64,000 bases of DNA from Flavobacterium sp. LC2016-12 (GCF_015351595.1 NZ_JADKPT010000008.1:62001-126000); one strand, 5' to 3'; numbered from the stretch's first letter, positions 16,655 to 25,301 are shown. Translations and numbers: made by a program. Notes: a model not told the origin generated them from the sequence alone.

Positions 16655-18679
16655 ATGAAAAACATAAAATATAGCTACTGTCTGATCCTTTTTGCGTCAA
16701 TATTGATTTACGCCTGCAGTGCCAGTACTAAAAAAACATACAAAATCAGCTCTCCGGGGAAAAATACCGATTTAGTTTTTGAATTAACTGCTTCAGGTCA
16801 GCCTCAATACAGTTTTACGGCTAATGGTAAATCGATTATTGAGCCTTCTTTAATGGGATTTGAATTTCAGGGAATCCAAAAAATGACAGAAGGTTTTGAA
16901 GTAGTTTCCACCGAAGAAAAAACTTCAGATGAAACTTGGGAACAGCCTTGGGGAGAATTCAAAAAAGTGAGAGATCATCACAATGAATTGATTGTTCATT
17001 TAAAAGAATCAAAAGGGGAAGAGCGTTTGGTTGATATCATTTTCAGGGTTTTTGATGATGGAGTAGGTTTCAGATATTTTTTTCCGAAACAGCCTCATTT
17101 AGGAAAAGTGAAAATTTCGAATGAAGTTACTGAGTTCACTTTTAAGTCTGATAATGATGTTTGGTGGATTCCGGTGCATCGCGAAAATAGCTATTACGAA
17201 AGCACGTATCGCAAAACGCCAATAAGTAAAACGGATACAATTAATACTCCGGCTACTTTTGAAACCAAAGAGAAATTGTATGTAGCGATTCATGAAGCCA
17301 ATTTGACTGATTTTGCATCAATGACACTTTTAAAAACAAGCGACAAACAATACAAAAGTGATTTGGTGCCGTGGGCAGATGGCGTAAAAGTATATGCTGA
17401 AACGCCTTTTCAAACGCCTTGGAGAACTATTGTAGTTGGAAACACACCAGGTGATGTTGCAACATCAACCATTATGCTGAATCTGAATGAACCTTCAAAA
17501 ATTGAAGATCTTTCCTGGATTACGCCTTCAAAATACATTGGAATTTGGTGGGGAATGCATTTGGAAAAATTCACTTGGGGACAAGGGCCAAAACACGGAG
17601 CCACAACTAAGAATACAAAAGAATATATTGATTTTGCTGCGAAAAACGATTTTGACGGCGTTCTGGTAGAAGGCTGGAACGAGGGCTGGGATGGCGACTG
17701 GACAGCCGATGGTTCTGCCTTTAGTTTTGTAAAAGCGTATCCTGATTTTAATTTGGAAGAAATAACTAAATATGCTGCTATCAAAAATGTTCGTTTAATC
17801 GGGCATCACGAAACGGCAGGAGCTACCAAAAACTATGAAAGTCAATTGGAAGATGCTTTTAAATTGTATCAGAAAATGGGTGTGAATTCGGTTAAAACAG
17901 GTTATGTCAACAAATATTTAGATAAAAAAGAATGGCACGATAGCCAATACGGAGCGCGCCATTACAGAAAAGTAATCGAAACGGCGGCGAAGTATCATAT
18001 TATGATTGACAACCACGAGCCAATGAAAGGAACCGGAATTCAACGTACGTATCCAAATTTTATGTCTCAGGAGGGCGGAAGAGGTCAGGAATACAACGCA
18101 TGGTCTGTAGATGGCGGAAATACGCCGGAACATTTAACGACTTTACCTTTTACAAGAATGTTATCAGGACCGTTTGATTATACACCTGGGAATTTCAATT
18201 TTGATTATAAAACGCCATCTGGAGCAAGAGTACAAACGACTTTGGCAAATCAATTGGCATTGTATGTTATTATTTTCAGTCCGTTACAAATGGCTTCAGA
18301 TTTACCTGAAAATTATGTTGGAAAACCGGAATTTCAATTCATAAAAGACGTTCCGTGTACCTGGTCGTATACTAAAGTTTTAGATTCTAAAATTGGAGAA
18401 TACACAACCATTGCTCGTAAAGACTGGGATGAGAAAAACTGGTATTTAGGATCGATTACAAACAAAGATGCAAGAGAGCTTAAAGTGCAATTGTCATTTT
18501 TAGATGCAGGTAAAGAATACGAAGCTGAAATTTATGCCGATGGAGCGGGAGCGAATTACAAAACCAATCCGTATCCGGTGACGATTTCTAAGCAAAAAGT
18601 AAATAGTAAAACAGTATTAGATATTAAACTCGCAGCTGGCGGAGGAACAGCTATAAAATTCTCTCCAATACAGAAATAA
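16655..18679 (+). CDS. susB: GH97 family alpha-glucosidase (SusB-like), inverting type
   Basis: This 674-residue protein has a signal peptide with a lipobox-like IYACSAS. It carries the N-terminal GH97 beta-sandwich, a central (beta/alpha)8 barrel starting YIGIWWGMHLEKFTWG, and a C-terminal beta domain. The catalytic region has VKTGYV rather than the VKVDF of retaining alpha-galactosidases, together with DNHEPMKGTG, SQEGGRGQEYN and NTPEHLTTLPFTRML, whose Glu residues match the base and acid positions of inverting SusB-type alpha-glucosidases. It should release glucose from alpha-glucan oligosaccharides in the periplasm. It is the last PUL gene, 25 bases after the GH71/99-like gene, and is followed by a terminator. 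Confidence 0.9.
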   Translation: MKNIKYSYCLILFASILIYACSASTKKTYKISSPGKNTDLVFELTASGQPQYSFTANGKSIIEPSLMGFEFQGIQKMTEGFEVVSTEEKTSDETWEQPWGEFKKVRDHHNELIVHLKESKGEERLVDIIFRVFDDGVGFRYFFPKQPHLGKVKISNEVTEFTFKSDNDVWWIPVHRENSYYESTYRKTPISKTDTINTPATFETKEKLYVAIHEANLTDFASMTLLKTSDKQYKSDLVPWADGVKVYAETPFQTPWRTIVVGNTPGDVATSTIMLNLNEPSKIEDLSWITPSKYIGIWWGMHLEKFTWGQGPKHGATTKNTKEYIDFAAKNDFDGVLVEGWNEGWDGDWTADGSAFSFVKAYPDFNLEEITKYAAIKNVRLIGHHETAGATKNYESQLEDAFKLYQKMGVNSVKTGYVNKYLDKKEWHDSQYGARHYRKVIETAAKYHIMIDNHEPMKGTGIQRTYPNFMSQEGGRGQEYNAWSVDGGNTPEHLTTLPFTRMLSGPFDYTPGNFNFDYKTPSGARVQTTLANQLALYVIIFSPLQMASDLPENYVGKPEFQFIKDVPCTWSYTKVLDSKIGEYTTIARKDWDEKNWYLGSITNKDARELKVQLSFLDAGKEYEAEIYADGAGANYKTNPYPVTISKQKVNSKTVLDIKLAAGGGTAIKFSPIQK

Positions 18680-18715
18680 TTGAGTTAGTTTAAGTTAAGT
18701 TTAAGTTTGGCAATG

Positions 18716-18752
18716 AACCCGATATCTTTTTAGAAGATGTCGGGTTTGTTAT
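18716..18752 (+). terminator. Terminator at the end of the PUL
   Basis: AACCCGATATCTTTT and its near-complement AGAAGATGTCGGGTT form a stem followed by TGTTATTT. The stem has the same AACCCGAT...TCGGGTT ends as the terminator at 1953, so it belongs to a recurrent terminator type. Confidence 0.75.
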
Positions 18753-18754
18753 TT

Positions 18755-19041
18755 GTTTCAAGTTTCAAGTTTCAAGTTTCAAGTTTCAAGTTTCAGGTTT
18801 CAGGTTTCAGGTTTCAGGTTTCAGGTTGCAGGCTAGACGGGTGATTATACCGCAAAGTTCGCTAAGTTTTTTATCAACAGTATGCTCAGAAAACAAAAAG
18901 TTCGCAAAGCTAGATCAACTCAACGCTTTGCGAACTTTTCGCTTTTATAAAATCACACAGTAAAAAAAACTTAGCGAACTTTGCGGTAAAATTTATGCTC
19001 AAAGTCAAGCAACCTGAAACTTGAAACCTGAAACTTGAAAC
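18755..19041. repeat. Nested inverted-repeat block with heptad tandem arms
   Basis: The left arm holds eleven tandem heptads (five GTTTCAA, five GTTTCAG, one GTTGCAG; 18755-18831). The right arm at 19011-19041 has about four of them in inverted orientation. Between them, a perfect 25-base inverted repeat (18848-18872 with 18964-18988; core CGCAAAGTTCGCTAAG) encloses a second 15-base one (18896-18910 with 18925-18939; core GTTCGCAAAGC). The block fills the gap between two convergent genes and has no coding sequence. Confidence 0.85.
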
Positions 19042-19048
19042 AAAAAAA

Positions 19049-19963
19049 TTAGTGTTTATAAAGTTTAACATGATTTCCAAAAGAGTAGGTAGCGGTTAAA
19101 GTTGGACCGTTGTATCCCCATTTAAAGTATCCGTTAAGTCTTTCTTTTTCGACATCAACTCTAATATTTAAACCAGTATAACCGGCAGTCAAACTAAAAT
19201 TTTTGTAGACATTATATAAAACAGATATGTTATAACTTAATATTCTACCGTCGATATCGTTAATTTTTAGGGCGAAATAATTTGTATTTACATAAAGTCC
19301 CCATTTTTTTGCTAAAACAACTTCTGCCCAAAGTCCAAGGTCAGGCAGTGGTGCTGTAAAGTCAAAATTATCTTTATATTCAGCTTGTAAATTTTCTCCT
19401 TCAACTTTTAAACCAACATCGCCAAATAAAACATGCGCTCCAATAAGGGCTCCAATTTCATATTTTGGCTTTGATATAAAGGCATATCCATAATATATAC
19501 GAGCGATTTGACTGTCCTGAAATGCAGAAATAGTTGTGTTTACATTGTATGTATTATCACCAAATTGGATATCTCTTTCCAGTTTCTTAGTTGAGGTTCT
19601 TTTTAGATAGAAAAACTCACTTCCAAGTCGTGATCTTCTGGAGATTCTCCACTCAAAACTACCAGCAAATGATGTAGTAGTTTTATTAAATCCCAAATCT
19701 TTTTCAAAATCAATAAGGCTTCCAGAGTTACCATTGTTTGTACCTACTTGTACCTCTGCACTATTTGTGGGAAAAAAAACACCAGCGTTAAATTTAAAAC
19801 GTCTTGCATGCCATGGCAGATCTTCAGGATCGTAATCCTGAGGTTTGTCAGAATCATTTTGTACGGCAGATAAAGTATTCTCGGTAGCGATTTCAGCAGT
19901 AGTTTGAGCATTTGCTGAAAACCAAAAAAGGGAAATAATCAATAAAGAAAATAATTTTTTCAT
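19049..19963 (-). CDS. Outer-membrane beta-barrel protein of unknown function
   Basis: The start at 19963 (MKKLFSLLIISLFWF) is preferred over 20014 because the signal peptide begins there; cleavage is near FSANAQ. The 304-residue protein continues with a Gln/Glu-rich linker and then alternating amphipathic strands (FKFNAGVFFPTNSAEV, SFAGSFEWRISRRSRLGSEFF, KWGLYVNTNYFALKI). It ends with GPTLTATYSFGNHV, resembling small outer-membrane barrels of the OmpW/OmpA type. No enzymatic motif is seen. It stands alone between the PUL and the MarR gene, and no function is assigned. Confidence 0.75.
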   Translation of the reverse strand: MKKLFSLLIISLFWFSANAQTTAEIATENTLSAVQNDSDKPQDYDPEDLPWHARRFKFNAGVFFPTNSAEVQVGTNNGNSGSLIDFEKDLGFNKTTTSFAGSFEWRISRRSRLGSEFFYLKRTSTKKLERDIQFGDNTYNVNTTISAFQDSQIARIYYGYAFISKPKYEIGALIGAHVLFGDVGLKVEGENLQAEYKDNFDFTAPLPDLGLWAEVVLAKKWGLYVNTNYFALKINDIDGRILSYNISVLYNVYKNFSLTAGYTGLNIRVDVEKERLNGYFKWGYNGPTLTATYSFGNHVKLYKH

Positions 19964-20097
19964 GAGATTTATTTTTAAGTTTTGGTGGATAGTTTTAACA
20001 ATTAAAGTTAACAAAAAAAATCATGCAATTCGTTTTTTTGCTTTTATTATTTGATTAATTCCTTTGATAGTCAGTTAACTATAGGTTTTGTTAAAAT

Positions 20098-20129
20098 TAG
20101 TTGACATGTCACTCTTTTTTGTAATTTTG
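20098..20129 (+). promoter_or_regulatory. Promoter and likely MarR operator for the MarR gene
   Basis: TTG (20101-20103), an 18-base spacer and TAATTTTG (20122-20129) form a full Bacteroidota promoter. The -33 element is embedded in TTGACATGTCA (20101-20111), a near-perfect palindrome. The box ends four bases before the ATG at 20134, so the transcript would be leaderless or nearly so. A related palindrome TTGATATGTCAA lies before the MATE gene. Confidence 0.7.
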
Positions 20130-20133
20130 CATC

Positions 20134-20610
20134 ATGATAGACAAAAATTCAAATTCAGAACCATTTGGTAAAGCTTTTAGTGCTGAAATTGCGGACAGTT
20201 TTTTATTTCAGATTCACCGAATAAAAAAGGCTCTTTTTCGTCGTACAAATGCTTTAATGAGCGAAGCCGGAATTACGTTGCAGTTAGAACAATTGCCGCT
20301 AATCATGATTTTACAGCATAAAGATTTGTCTCAAAGAGAACTTTCAGATAAGACTATGCGTGATAAATCCTCGATTTTAAGAAGTATTAATGCTTTAGAA
20401 AAAAAGAGTTTGCTGGAGGTGCGAAAAGATAAAACTGACAAACGAAAAAATGTAGTAAGCCTTACAGAAGAAGGAATTGTACTGGCTAAAACTATTCGAA
20501 CATTAATGAAAAAATCAGAAGATGAGGTACTTTCTGTCTTTACAGCAAAAGAAAGAGTTGAAGCTTTGGAAACCATTAGAAATTATGCGGATAGATTAGA
20601 TCAGACTTAA
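20134..20610 (+). CDS. MarR-family transcriptional regulator
   Basis: This 158-residue protein has the MarR winged-helix layout. An N-terminal dimerization helix (FLFQIHRIKKALFRRTNALM) is followed by a recognition region (LSQRELSDKTMRDKSSILRSINALEKKSLLEVRKDKTDKRKNVVSLTEEG, given here as its pieces LSQRELSDK, SSILRSINALEKK and the wing KDKTDKRKNVVSLTEEG) and C-terminal dimer helices. It probably represses itself and the MATE efflux gene 170 bases downstream: palindromes of the form TTGA(C/T)ATGTCA occur in both promoter regions. The ligand is unknown. The mRNA is probably leaderless. Confidence 0.88.
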   Translation: MIDKNSNSEPFGKAFSAEIADSFLFQIHRIKKALFRRTNALMSEAGITLQLEQLPLIMILQHKDLSQRELSDKTMRDKSSILRSINALEKKSLLEVRKDKTDKRKNVVSLTEEGIVLAKTIRTLMKKSEDEVLSVFTAKERVEALETIRNYADRLDQT

Positions 20611-20630
20611 TTTTTTTTGAAGAATAAAGG

Positions 20631-20642
20631 TTGATATGTCAA
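20631..20642. promoter_or_regulatory. Candidate MarR operator upstream of the MATE gene
   Basis: TTGATATGTCAA is a perfect palindrome apart from its centre pairing and matches TTGACATGTCA in the marR promoter (20101-20111). It lies about 140 bases before the MATE start codon. Confidence 0.55.
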
Positions 20643-20782
20643 CTTTTGGTGAGTATAGAATAAAGAGTAAAGAAGAAAGAAAAGGATGTCGTTTATTCTA
20701 TAGATTTTTAGAGATTTCTTAAATAAAAAATCTTTTTGATCTGTGTAATCAGTGGCAGAGAAAACAAATTATAAAATAGAAA

Positions 20783-22204
20783 ATGAATAAAAAAGAATTA
20801 TTAGAAGGACCGATATTGTCTTCATTATTAAAATTAGCGGTGCCTATTATGATTGCCAATCTTTTACAGGCTGCTTATCAATTGGTTGATGCTTTTTGGG
20901 TGGGGCGTTTGGGTGGAGATGCTGTTGCGGCGGTGTCGGTAAGTACGCCGGTTATATTTTTAACGATTGCTTTAGGAACAGGTCTTGCCATTGCAGGTTC
21001 GATTTTGATTGCGCAATATTTTGGAGCTGGACAACAGGAAATGGTCAATCATGTGGCCGCGCAAACCTTGCTGATGGTTATTACAGTTTCGGTTGTTTTA
21101 TCGATTGTTGGCTATTGGCTGAGTCCTTACTTTTTGAAGGTACTGAATGTTACACCGCAAGTTTATAGTGACGCATTAGGTTTTATGCGTGTCGCTTTTA
21201 TTGGCTTGGTTTTTAGTTTTAGTTTTATGATTTTTCAATCGGTGATGCGTGGGGTTGGTCGTGTAACTTTACCGGTTTATATTGTTTTGGGAACTGTTAT
21301 TCTGAATTTTGCACTGGATCCGTTGTTTATTTTTGGATGGAATTTTATTCCGGCAATGGGTGTAAAAGGTGCTGCTTTAGCAACTTTATCAACTCAAAGT
21401 TTAGCAATTGTCATTGGTTTTTTCATTTTATTTAGAGGAAAACATGGAATTCACTTGCAACTAAAAGACTTTAAACCGGATTATAAACACATCAAAAAAG
21501 CTTTTAAAATAGGTTTTCCATCTTCAATAGAGCAATCTATGCGTGCTATTGGTATGATGGCAATTACTTTTTTGATTGTACATTTTGGTACAACAACGGT
21601 TGCTTCGTACGGAGCAGGTTCTAATTTAATTCAGCTGATTTTGATTCCGGCGTTAGGACTTTCTATGGCTATCGCAACCTTGGTAGGTCAAAATATTGGT
21701 GCTGGAAATATTGCCCGCGCTGCTCAAATTGGAAAATTAGGTGGTTATCTAGGTTTTGGTTTGCTTAGCGGACTTGGGGTTATAGCCTACGCTTTTGCTC
21801 CCTATTTAATTGCCTTTTTTGTTCCAAATGATTCCGCAGTGATCGAAGGAGGAACTCAATTATTAAGAATTACGTGTCTTTCATGGGGATTTCTTGGTTT
21901 GCAGCTTTGTTTAATGGGCGTTTTCAGAGCGGTTGGAAATACAACGCTGCCAATGATTTTGACTCTGGTTTCGCAGTGGGTGATTCAGTTTCCGTTAGCT
22001 TATATTTTATCGCATAATACTTCACTTGGTAAAGTCGGAATTTGGTGGGCTTTTCCTATTTCATCTGTTGTTACGGGATTAATCACGTTAGTTATTTATG
22101 CTAAAGGAGATTGGAAAAAAGAACGCTTAACCGGAAAAACGAATAAGTTGATTGATAAGGTGGAGAAAGAGATTGTGAAGGAAGGATTTGAGAGTGTGAA
22201 GTGA
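20783..22204 (+). CDS. MATE-family multidrug efflux transporter
   Basis: This 473-residue inner-membrane protein has about twelve hydrophobic helices in two pseudo-symmetric halves. The start (LSSLLKLAVPIMIANLLQAAYQLVDAFWVGRLGGDAVAAVS) has the MATE pattern VDAFWVGRLG, repeated more loosely in the second half (IEQSMRAIGMMAITFLIVHFG). MATE proteins export drugs and metabolites in exchange for Na+ or H+. The basic C-terminal tail is cytoplasmic. The MarR gene upstream and the shared palindromes suggest inducible, MarR-controlled expression. Length and topology are normal. Confidence 0.93.
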   Translation: MNKKELLEGPILSSLLKLAVPIMIANLLQAAYQLVDAFWVGRLGGDAVAAVSVSTPVIFLTIALGTGLAIAGSILIAQYFGAGQQEMVNHVAAQTLLMVITVSVVLSIVGYWLSPYFLKVLNVTPQVYSDALGFMRVAFIGLVFSFSFMIFQSVMRGVGRVTLPVYIVLGTVILNFALDPLFIFGWNFIPAMGVKGAALATLSTQSLAIVIGFFILFRGKHGIHLQLKDFKPDYKHIKKAFKIGFPSSIEQSMRAIGMMAITFLIVHFGTTTVASYGAGSNLIQLILIPALGLSMAIATLVGQNIGAGNIARAAQIGKLGGYLGFGLLSGLGVIAYAFAPYLIAFFVPNDSAVIEGGTQLLRITCLSWGFLGLQLCLMGVFRAVGNTTLPMILTLVSQWVIQFPLAYILSHNTSLGKVGIWWAFPISSVVTGLITLVIYAKGDWKKERLTGKTNKLIDKVEKEIVKEGFESVK

Positions 22205-22470
22205 AAAAGGTTCTAAGATGCTAAGATTCTGAGGTTTTTTTTGAGAGGTTCAAAGGAACAAAGGGGCATAGGTTCAGAGGTTTTTTTGTGAAGGTTCTGA
22301 GGTTCTGAGCTGCTGAGGTTCTAAGTTTTTTGAATAGGCTCCAGCTTTAGCTGGAGTTTGTAATAGATGGTAGTGAAGGGCTTTAGCCAAATTAATTATA
22401 AGATATTAACGTAGAGGCGCACAGCAGTGCGTCTCTTATTTATTATTTAAAAATGCCTCGAAATTTATAA
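22205..22470. repeat. Repeat-rich intergenic segment after the MATE gene
   Basis: This gap holds ggttctaag(at)gctaag/gttctgag series (22208-22330), a hairpin CTCCAGCTTTAGCTGGAG (22339-22356) and a hairpin AGAGGCGCACAGCAGTGCGTCTCT given as its arms AGAGGCGCAC and GTGCGTCTCT (22413-22436). No gene is supported. Confidence 0.6.
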
Positions 22471-22493
22471 ATCTATAATTGTTCTTATTAAAA

Positions 22494-22602
22494 CCGGATT
22501 GCGTGAGGGATAGGAGGAAGCTACCGAAGTAGCGTGGATAGCCCGACAGCTTTTAAGAAAAGGCCCAATGAACGCAAAGTTGATTGGGCCTTTTCTTAAA
22601 AG
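22494..22602 (+). ncRNA. Structured intergenic element with a perfect 20-bp hairpin (possible Flavo-1-like RNA)
   Basis: A GC-richer stretch with GCGTGAGGGATAGGAGGAAG and GCGTGGATAGCCCGACAGC is followed by a perfect 20-bp stem (22550-22569 with 22583-22602; core AAAAGGCCCAAT) around a 13-base loop. Segments with GTGAGGGAT...GGATAGCCCG flanking a variable hairpin recur at gene ends in Flavobacterium as I remember them, and may correspond to the Flavo-1 RNA motif. That identification is from memory and unverified. Confidence 0.4.
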
Positions 22603-22618
22603 GTGGCACGTCAAAAAT

Positions 22619-22680
22619 ATCAATATCAATATCAATGTCAATATCAATGTCAATATCAAATTTCAATATCAAATTTCAAT
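22619..22680. repeat. Hexamer tandem repeat (ATCAAT / GTCAAT)
   Basis: About six ATCAAT or GTCAAT units followed by ATCAAATTTCAAT variants form a short microsatellite-like tract. Open frames through it are artefacts of the repeat. Confidence 0.75.
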
Positions 22681-22779
22681 TAGGAAAATTAATAATGACA
22701 ATAGCTAATATTCAAATTACTCCTGAGTTACTTTTTATTGAAATTGATTTTTGCAATTGTCATTGATTTTTGCAATTGT

Positions 22780-23214
22780 TTAAACTCTATTATAATCGGC
22801 TTTCCAGTGTACTATGGCTTTTTTTATGGAGTCTCCTGGAAGGCTGTTTTTTATGGCATCTTCCAGAAGGGGAAGGAATTCATCATCGGGTGCGAATCTT
22901 AGGGCGAATAATTGATCGTCGGTTAATTTGTATTCGAATTCTTCTAGTCTTTTTCCGGTTAAGGTGAAATAACGATAGCGAAGCTCTAGTCTTACGATTC
23001 GGTTTTGCAAAATTAAGGCGTAATGTTGTCGCAACATAAAGGCAAGACAAAACAGGAATATAAAACCGACGCTTATAAAGGACCAAATTAACGCCTGATC
23101 TGTCGTGCATGCAAAGTAAATGCTAGCAATGAGAAAGATTGTTAAAATGGGATAATAAACAAAATGATGGGGAGTGTAAAAACGTATGTGGTTGTAATAG
23201 GTTTGAATCTTCAT
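22780..23214 (-). CDS. DUF6526-like small membrane protein
   Basis: This 144-residue protein has a short cytoplasmic N-terminus (MKIQTYYNHIRFYTPHHFVYY), two adjacent membrane helices (PILTIFLIASIYFACTT and ALIWSFISVGFIFLFCLAF) and an 85-residue soluble C-terminal domain with LRYRYFTLTGKRLEEFE and LTDDQLFALRFAPDDEF. The layout fits a family I remember as DUF6526 in Bacteroidota; its function is unknown. The gene appears monocistronic. Confidence 0.7.
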   Translation of the reverse strand: MKIQTYYNHIRFYTPHHFVYYPILTIFLIASIYFACTTDQALIWSFISVGFIFLFCLAFMLRQHYALILQNRIVRLELRYRYFTLTGKRLEEFEYKLTDDQLFALRFAPDDEFLPLLEDAIKNSLPGDSIKKAIVHWKADYNRV

Positions 23215-23249
23215 AGTTTTTTGGATTTAGGTTTAAAGTTAAAAAAAGA

Positions 23250-23281
23250 AAAGCTATCCTATGAATAGAATAGCTTTTTTT
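23250..23281. terminator. Hairpin with T tracts on both strands
   Basis: AAAGCTATCCTAT and its near-complement ATAGAATAGCTTT flank a tiny loop, with eight T residues on the plus strand and a T-rich tail on the minus strand. It could end transcripts of the glycosylase gene on the minus strand. The rest of 23282-23573 shows no gene, only GCTTAAAGCTTA-type repeats near 23560-23594. Confidence 0.6.
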
Positions 23282-23573
23282 TCAAAATAAACTAACATAA
23301 CCAATGTTTCTTATATTTAAACCCGAAAGATTTGCTTTGGGGTTTTCTTAGTGTTATCTGTATTTCTCAAAAAGCCGCAATTTCATGTAAATCAGTTTCA
23401 ATGGCTTTATTTCGTTGAGGTAAAATTAGGTTAATTGTAAACGTTTCTTGTTATATTTTAAGAGGATATTGTTATATGATTTCAACTTAATGGTTAATTG
23501 TGAATTTTTAAAAAGAAGCAAGAAGCAAGAAGGAAGATGCAAGACTTTGTGGTTACTGCTTAAAGCTTAAAGC

Positions 23574-24062
23574 TTATTGCTTAATGCTTAATGCTTTTTC
23601 CCATTCTTCTAGTTTTGAATTGAATGATTTTCCTGCGTTGGCGGGGCTTGTTGAGGGTAATGTAATTAAGTGATAGTCTTTTTTTAGGTGGACGTATTTT
23701 TTGAAAAATGCTGCAGCTTTTTGGCCGTTGAAGAGGATCGTTTTGATGTTTGGATGTTCTGCCAGGAATGTTTCGAAATCATTGGCTATTTCATTTTTTA
23801 TGGCGCTGTCGAGACTCCCTATGCGATCACAGAATTGCAGTACATCCCATAAGGCAATGTTGTTTTTTTGTAAAAGTGCTTTTCTGGTTTGATAGTCGTT
23901 TGAGAAATCTTCTTTTAGAATATTAAACATAAACTTCCAGAAATTATTCTGATTATGTCCGTAATACTGATTCAGTTCTAACGATTTTGTTCCGGGCATT
24001 GTGCCTAAAATCAAAATGTTAGCGTCTTGCGAAGTGATGGGGGCGAATGAAAAACTTTTCAT
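23574..24062 (-). CDS. DNA-deoxyinosine glycosylase (uracil-DNA glycosylase superfamily)
   Basis: This 162-residue protein has the family-6 UDG pattern: motif 1 LGTMPGTKSL (19-28), YYGHNQNNFW (33-42) and the C-terminal LPSTSPAN (135-142). These mark hypoxanthine-DNA glycosylases, which remove deaminated adenine (hypoxanthine) from DNA to begin base excision repair. ILFNGQKAAAFF (109-120) forms the central strand-helix. The length is normal. It is transcribed alone, divergent from an AraC regulator. No oddity is seen. Confidence 0.85.
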   Translation of the reverse strand: MKSFSFAPITSQDANILILGTMPGTKSLELNQYYGHNQNNFWKFMFNILKEDFSNDYQTRKALLQKNNIALWDVLQFCDRIGSLDSAIKNEIANDFETFLAEHPNIKTILFNGQKAAAFFKKYVHLKKDYHLITLPSTSPANAGKSFNSKLEEWEKALSIKQ

Positions 24063-24269
24063 GTTCTTATTTAGATGTTATCGGAAATTATAAATGTTAA
24101 AATAATCATTTATAAGTAATTATAAAACAATTTAGAAAAATTATATAACAAGTTTAGGGGTTTGGTAAACGAACTTTGGCGTTATAGATTTCCTGGTATT
24201 CAGCCACTTTATGAATTCCTTCTTTATTGAAAGCTATAATGTTGAATCTCAATTTTAATTACACGCAAA

Positions 24270-25301
24270 ATGAAAACAGTTACTATTAATACAGAAAAAA
24301 TTGACGCTATTTTTGAACAGTTACACTCTAATTTTGGAGGAAAGGTAACGTCTGATTTAGATGAATTTACTTTAGAAGTTAATAATAGTACTGCAAGAGG
24401 ATCTATTATTGGGGCTTCTTTCAATGACAATATTTCATATGTACAATTTGACATGAATTTTGCTGTTGATGTTCGAATCGATATTACGAATGTACAAACA
24501 TCACCAATATATTTTGCCTATTGCTCGCAAGGAAGTTTATCGCATAGTTTTGGCGTTTCGGGAGAGGAGAGAAGATTTAAAACTTTTCAAACCGCCATTG
24601 CTACCTCAAAAGTAAGCCAGGATAATGTTTTGTTTTTTGAGAAAGAAAAGAACACGAAGTTTACCTTGATTATTGTAGGAACTGAAGCTGATAATCAACT
24701 TTATGCTTTGGACAATTCTTTGAGTGATAAAGTAAAAGAAACGTTTTTCGAAAGTAGTAACGATGAAGATTTCTTTTATCTGGGTTCTTACAACCTTCAG
24801 ATTGCTGAAAAAATTGAACAGCTAAATGCCGTAACTCAAACCGGAATTGTTAGAAAATTACTGAAAGAAGGTATCTTGAGAATTATTTTGGCAATGGAAA
24901 TTCAACAACATACAGACGATTTGAATGCTTTCTCTAAAGATACAAATTGCTTGACTTTAAGAGAAATGGAAGAAATAAAAGAACTTTCAGAATTCATAAA
25001 AAATTCTCCTGAAGAGCCTTTTACCATTAAATCATTGAGCAAGAAATCAGGTTTGTCTCCAAATAAATTACAGGAAGGTTTCAAAATGATTCACAACCGC
25101 ACGGTTAACGATTATATCACGCATATGAGAGTTCTAAAAGCTGAGCTTTTAATTAGAACTTCAGACCTAAATATCTCAGAAATAGTATACTGCATTGGTT
25201 TTACAAGCAGAAGTTACTTTTCAAAAATCTTTAAACAAAAATTTAATTGTAGTCCTAAGGAATATAAATTTAATTTGAATCCTTTAGCTATTACTGCGTA
25301 A
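24270..25301 (+). CDS. AraC-family transcriptional regulator
   Basis: In this 343-residue protein, residues 1-170 form a beta-rich sensor region without clear relatives (DNISYVQFDMNFAVDVRIDI). Residues 235-343 hold the AraC double helix-turn-helix, with FTIKSLSKKSGLSPNKLQEGFK as the first and ISEIVYCIGFTSRSYFSKIF as the second, plus the usual KQKFNCSPKEYK ending. The family binds direct repeats to activate transcription. The target cannot be inferred; neighbouring genes are a DNA repair enzyme and an oxidoreductase. Confidence 0.87.
   Translation: MKTVTINTEKIDAIFEQLHSNFGGKVTSDLDEFTLEVNNSTARGSIIGASFNDNISYVQFDMNFAVDVRIDITNVQTSPIYFAYCSQGSLSHSFGVSGEERRFKTFQTAIATSKVSQDNVLFFEKEKNTKFTLIIVGTEADNQLYALDNSLSDKVKETFFESSNDEDFFYLGSYNLQIAEKIEQLNAVTQTGIVRKLLKEGILRIILAMEIQQHTDDLNAFSKDTNCLTLREMEEIKELSEFIKNSPEEPFTIKSLSKKSGLSPNKLQEGFKMIHNRTVNDYITHMRVLKAELLIRTSDLNISEIVYCIGFTSRSYFSKIFKQKFNCSPKEYKFNLNPLAITA

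Noticed and set aside
18755..19041. Possible replication origin or integrative attachment block
   Set aside because: No DnaA-box clusters or origin genes nearby; heptads and nested arms match dispersed repeats seen elsewhere in the window.
22619..22680. Possible CRISPR-like array
   Set aside because: Units are only six bases, without spacers of constant length; it is a simple tandem repeat.
22465..22766. Two open frames across ATCAAT tandem repeats
   Set aside because: Hydrophobic Ile/Leu/Ser periodicity is a by-product of the hexamer repeat.
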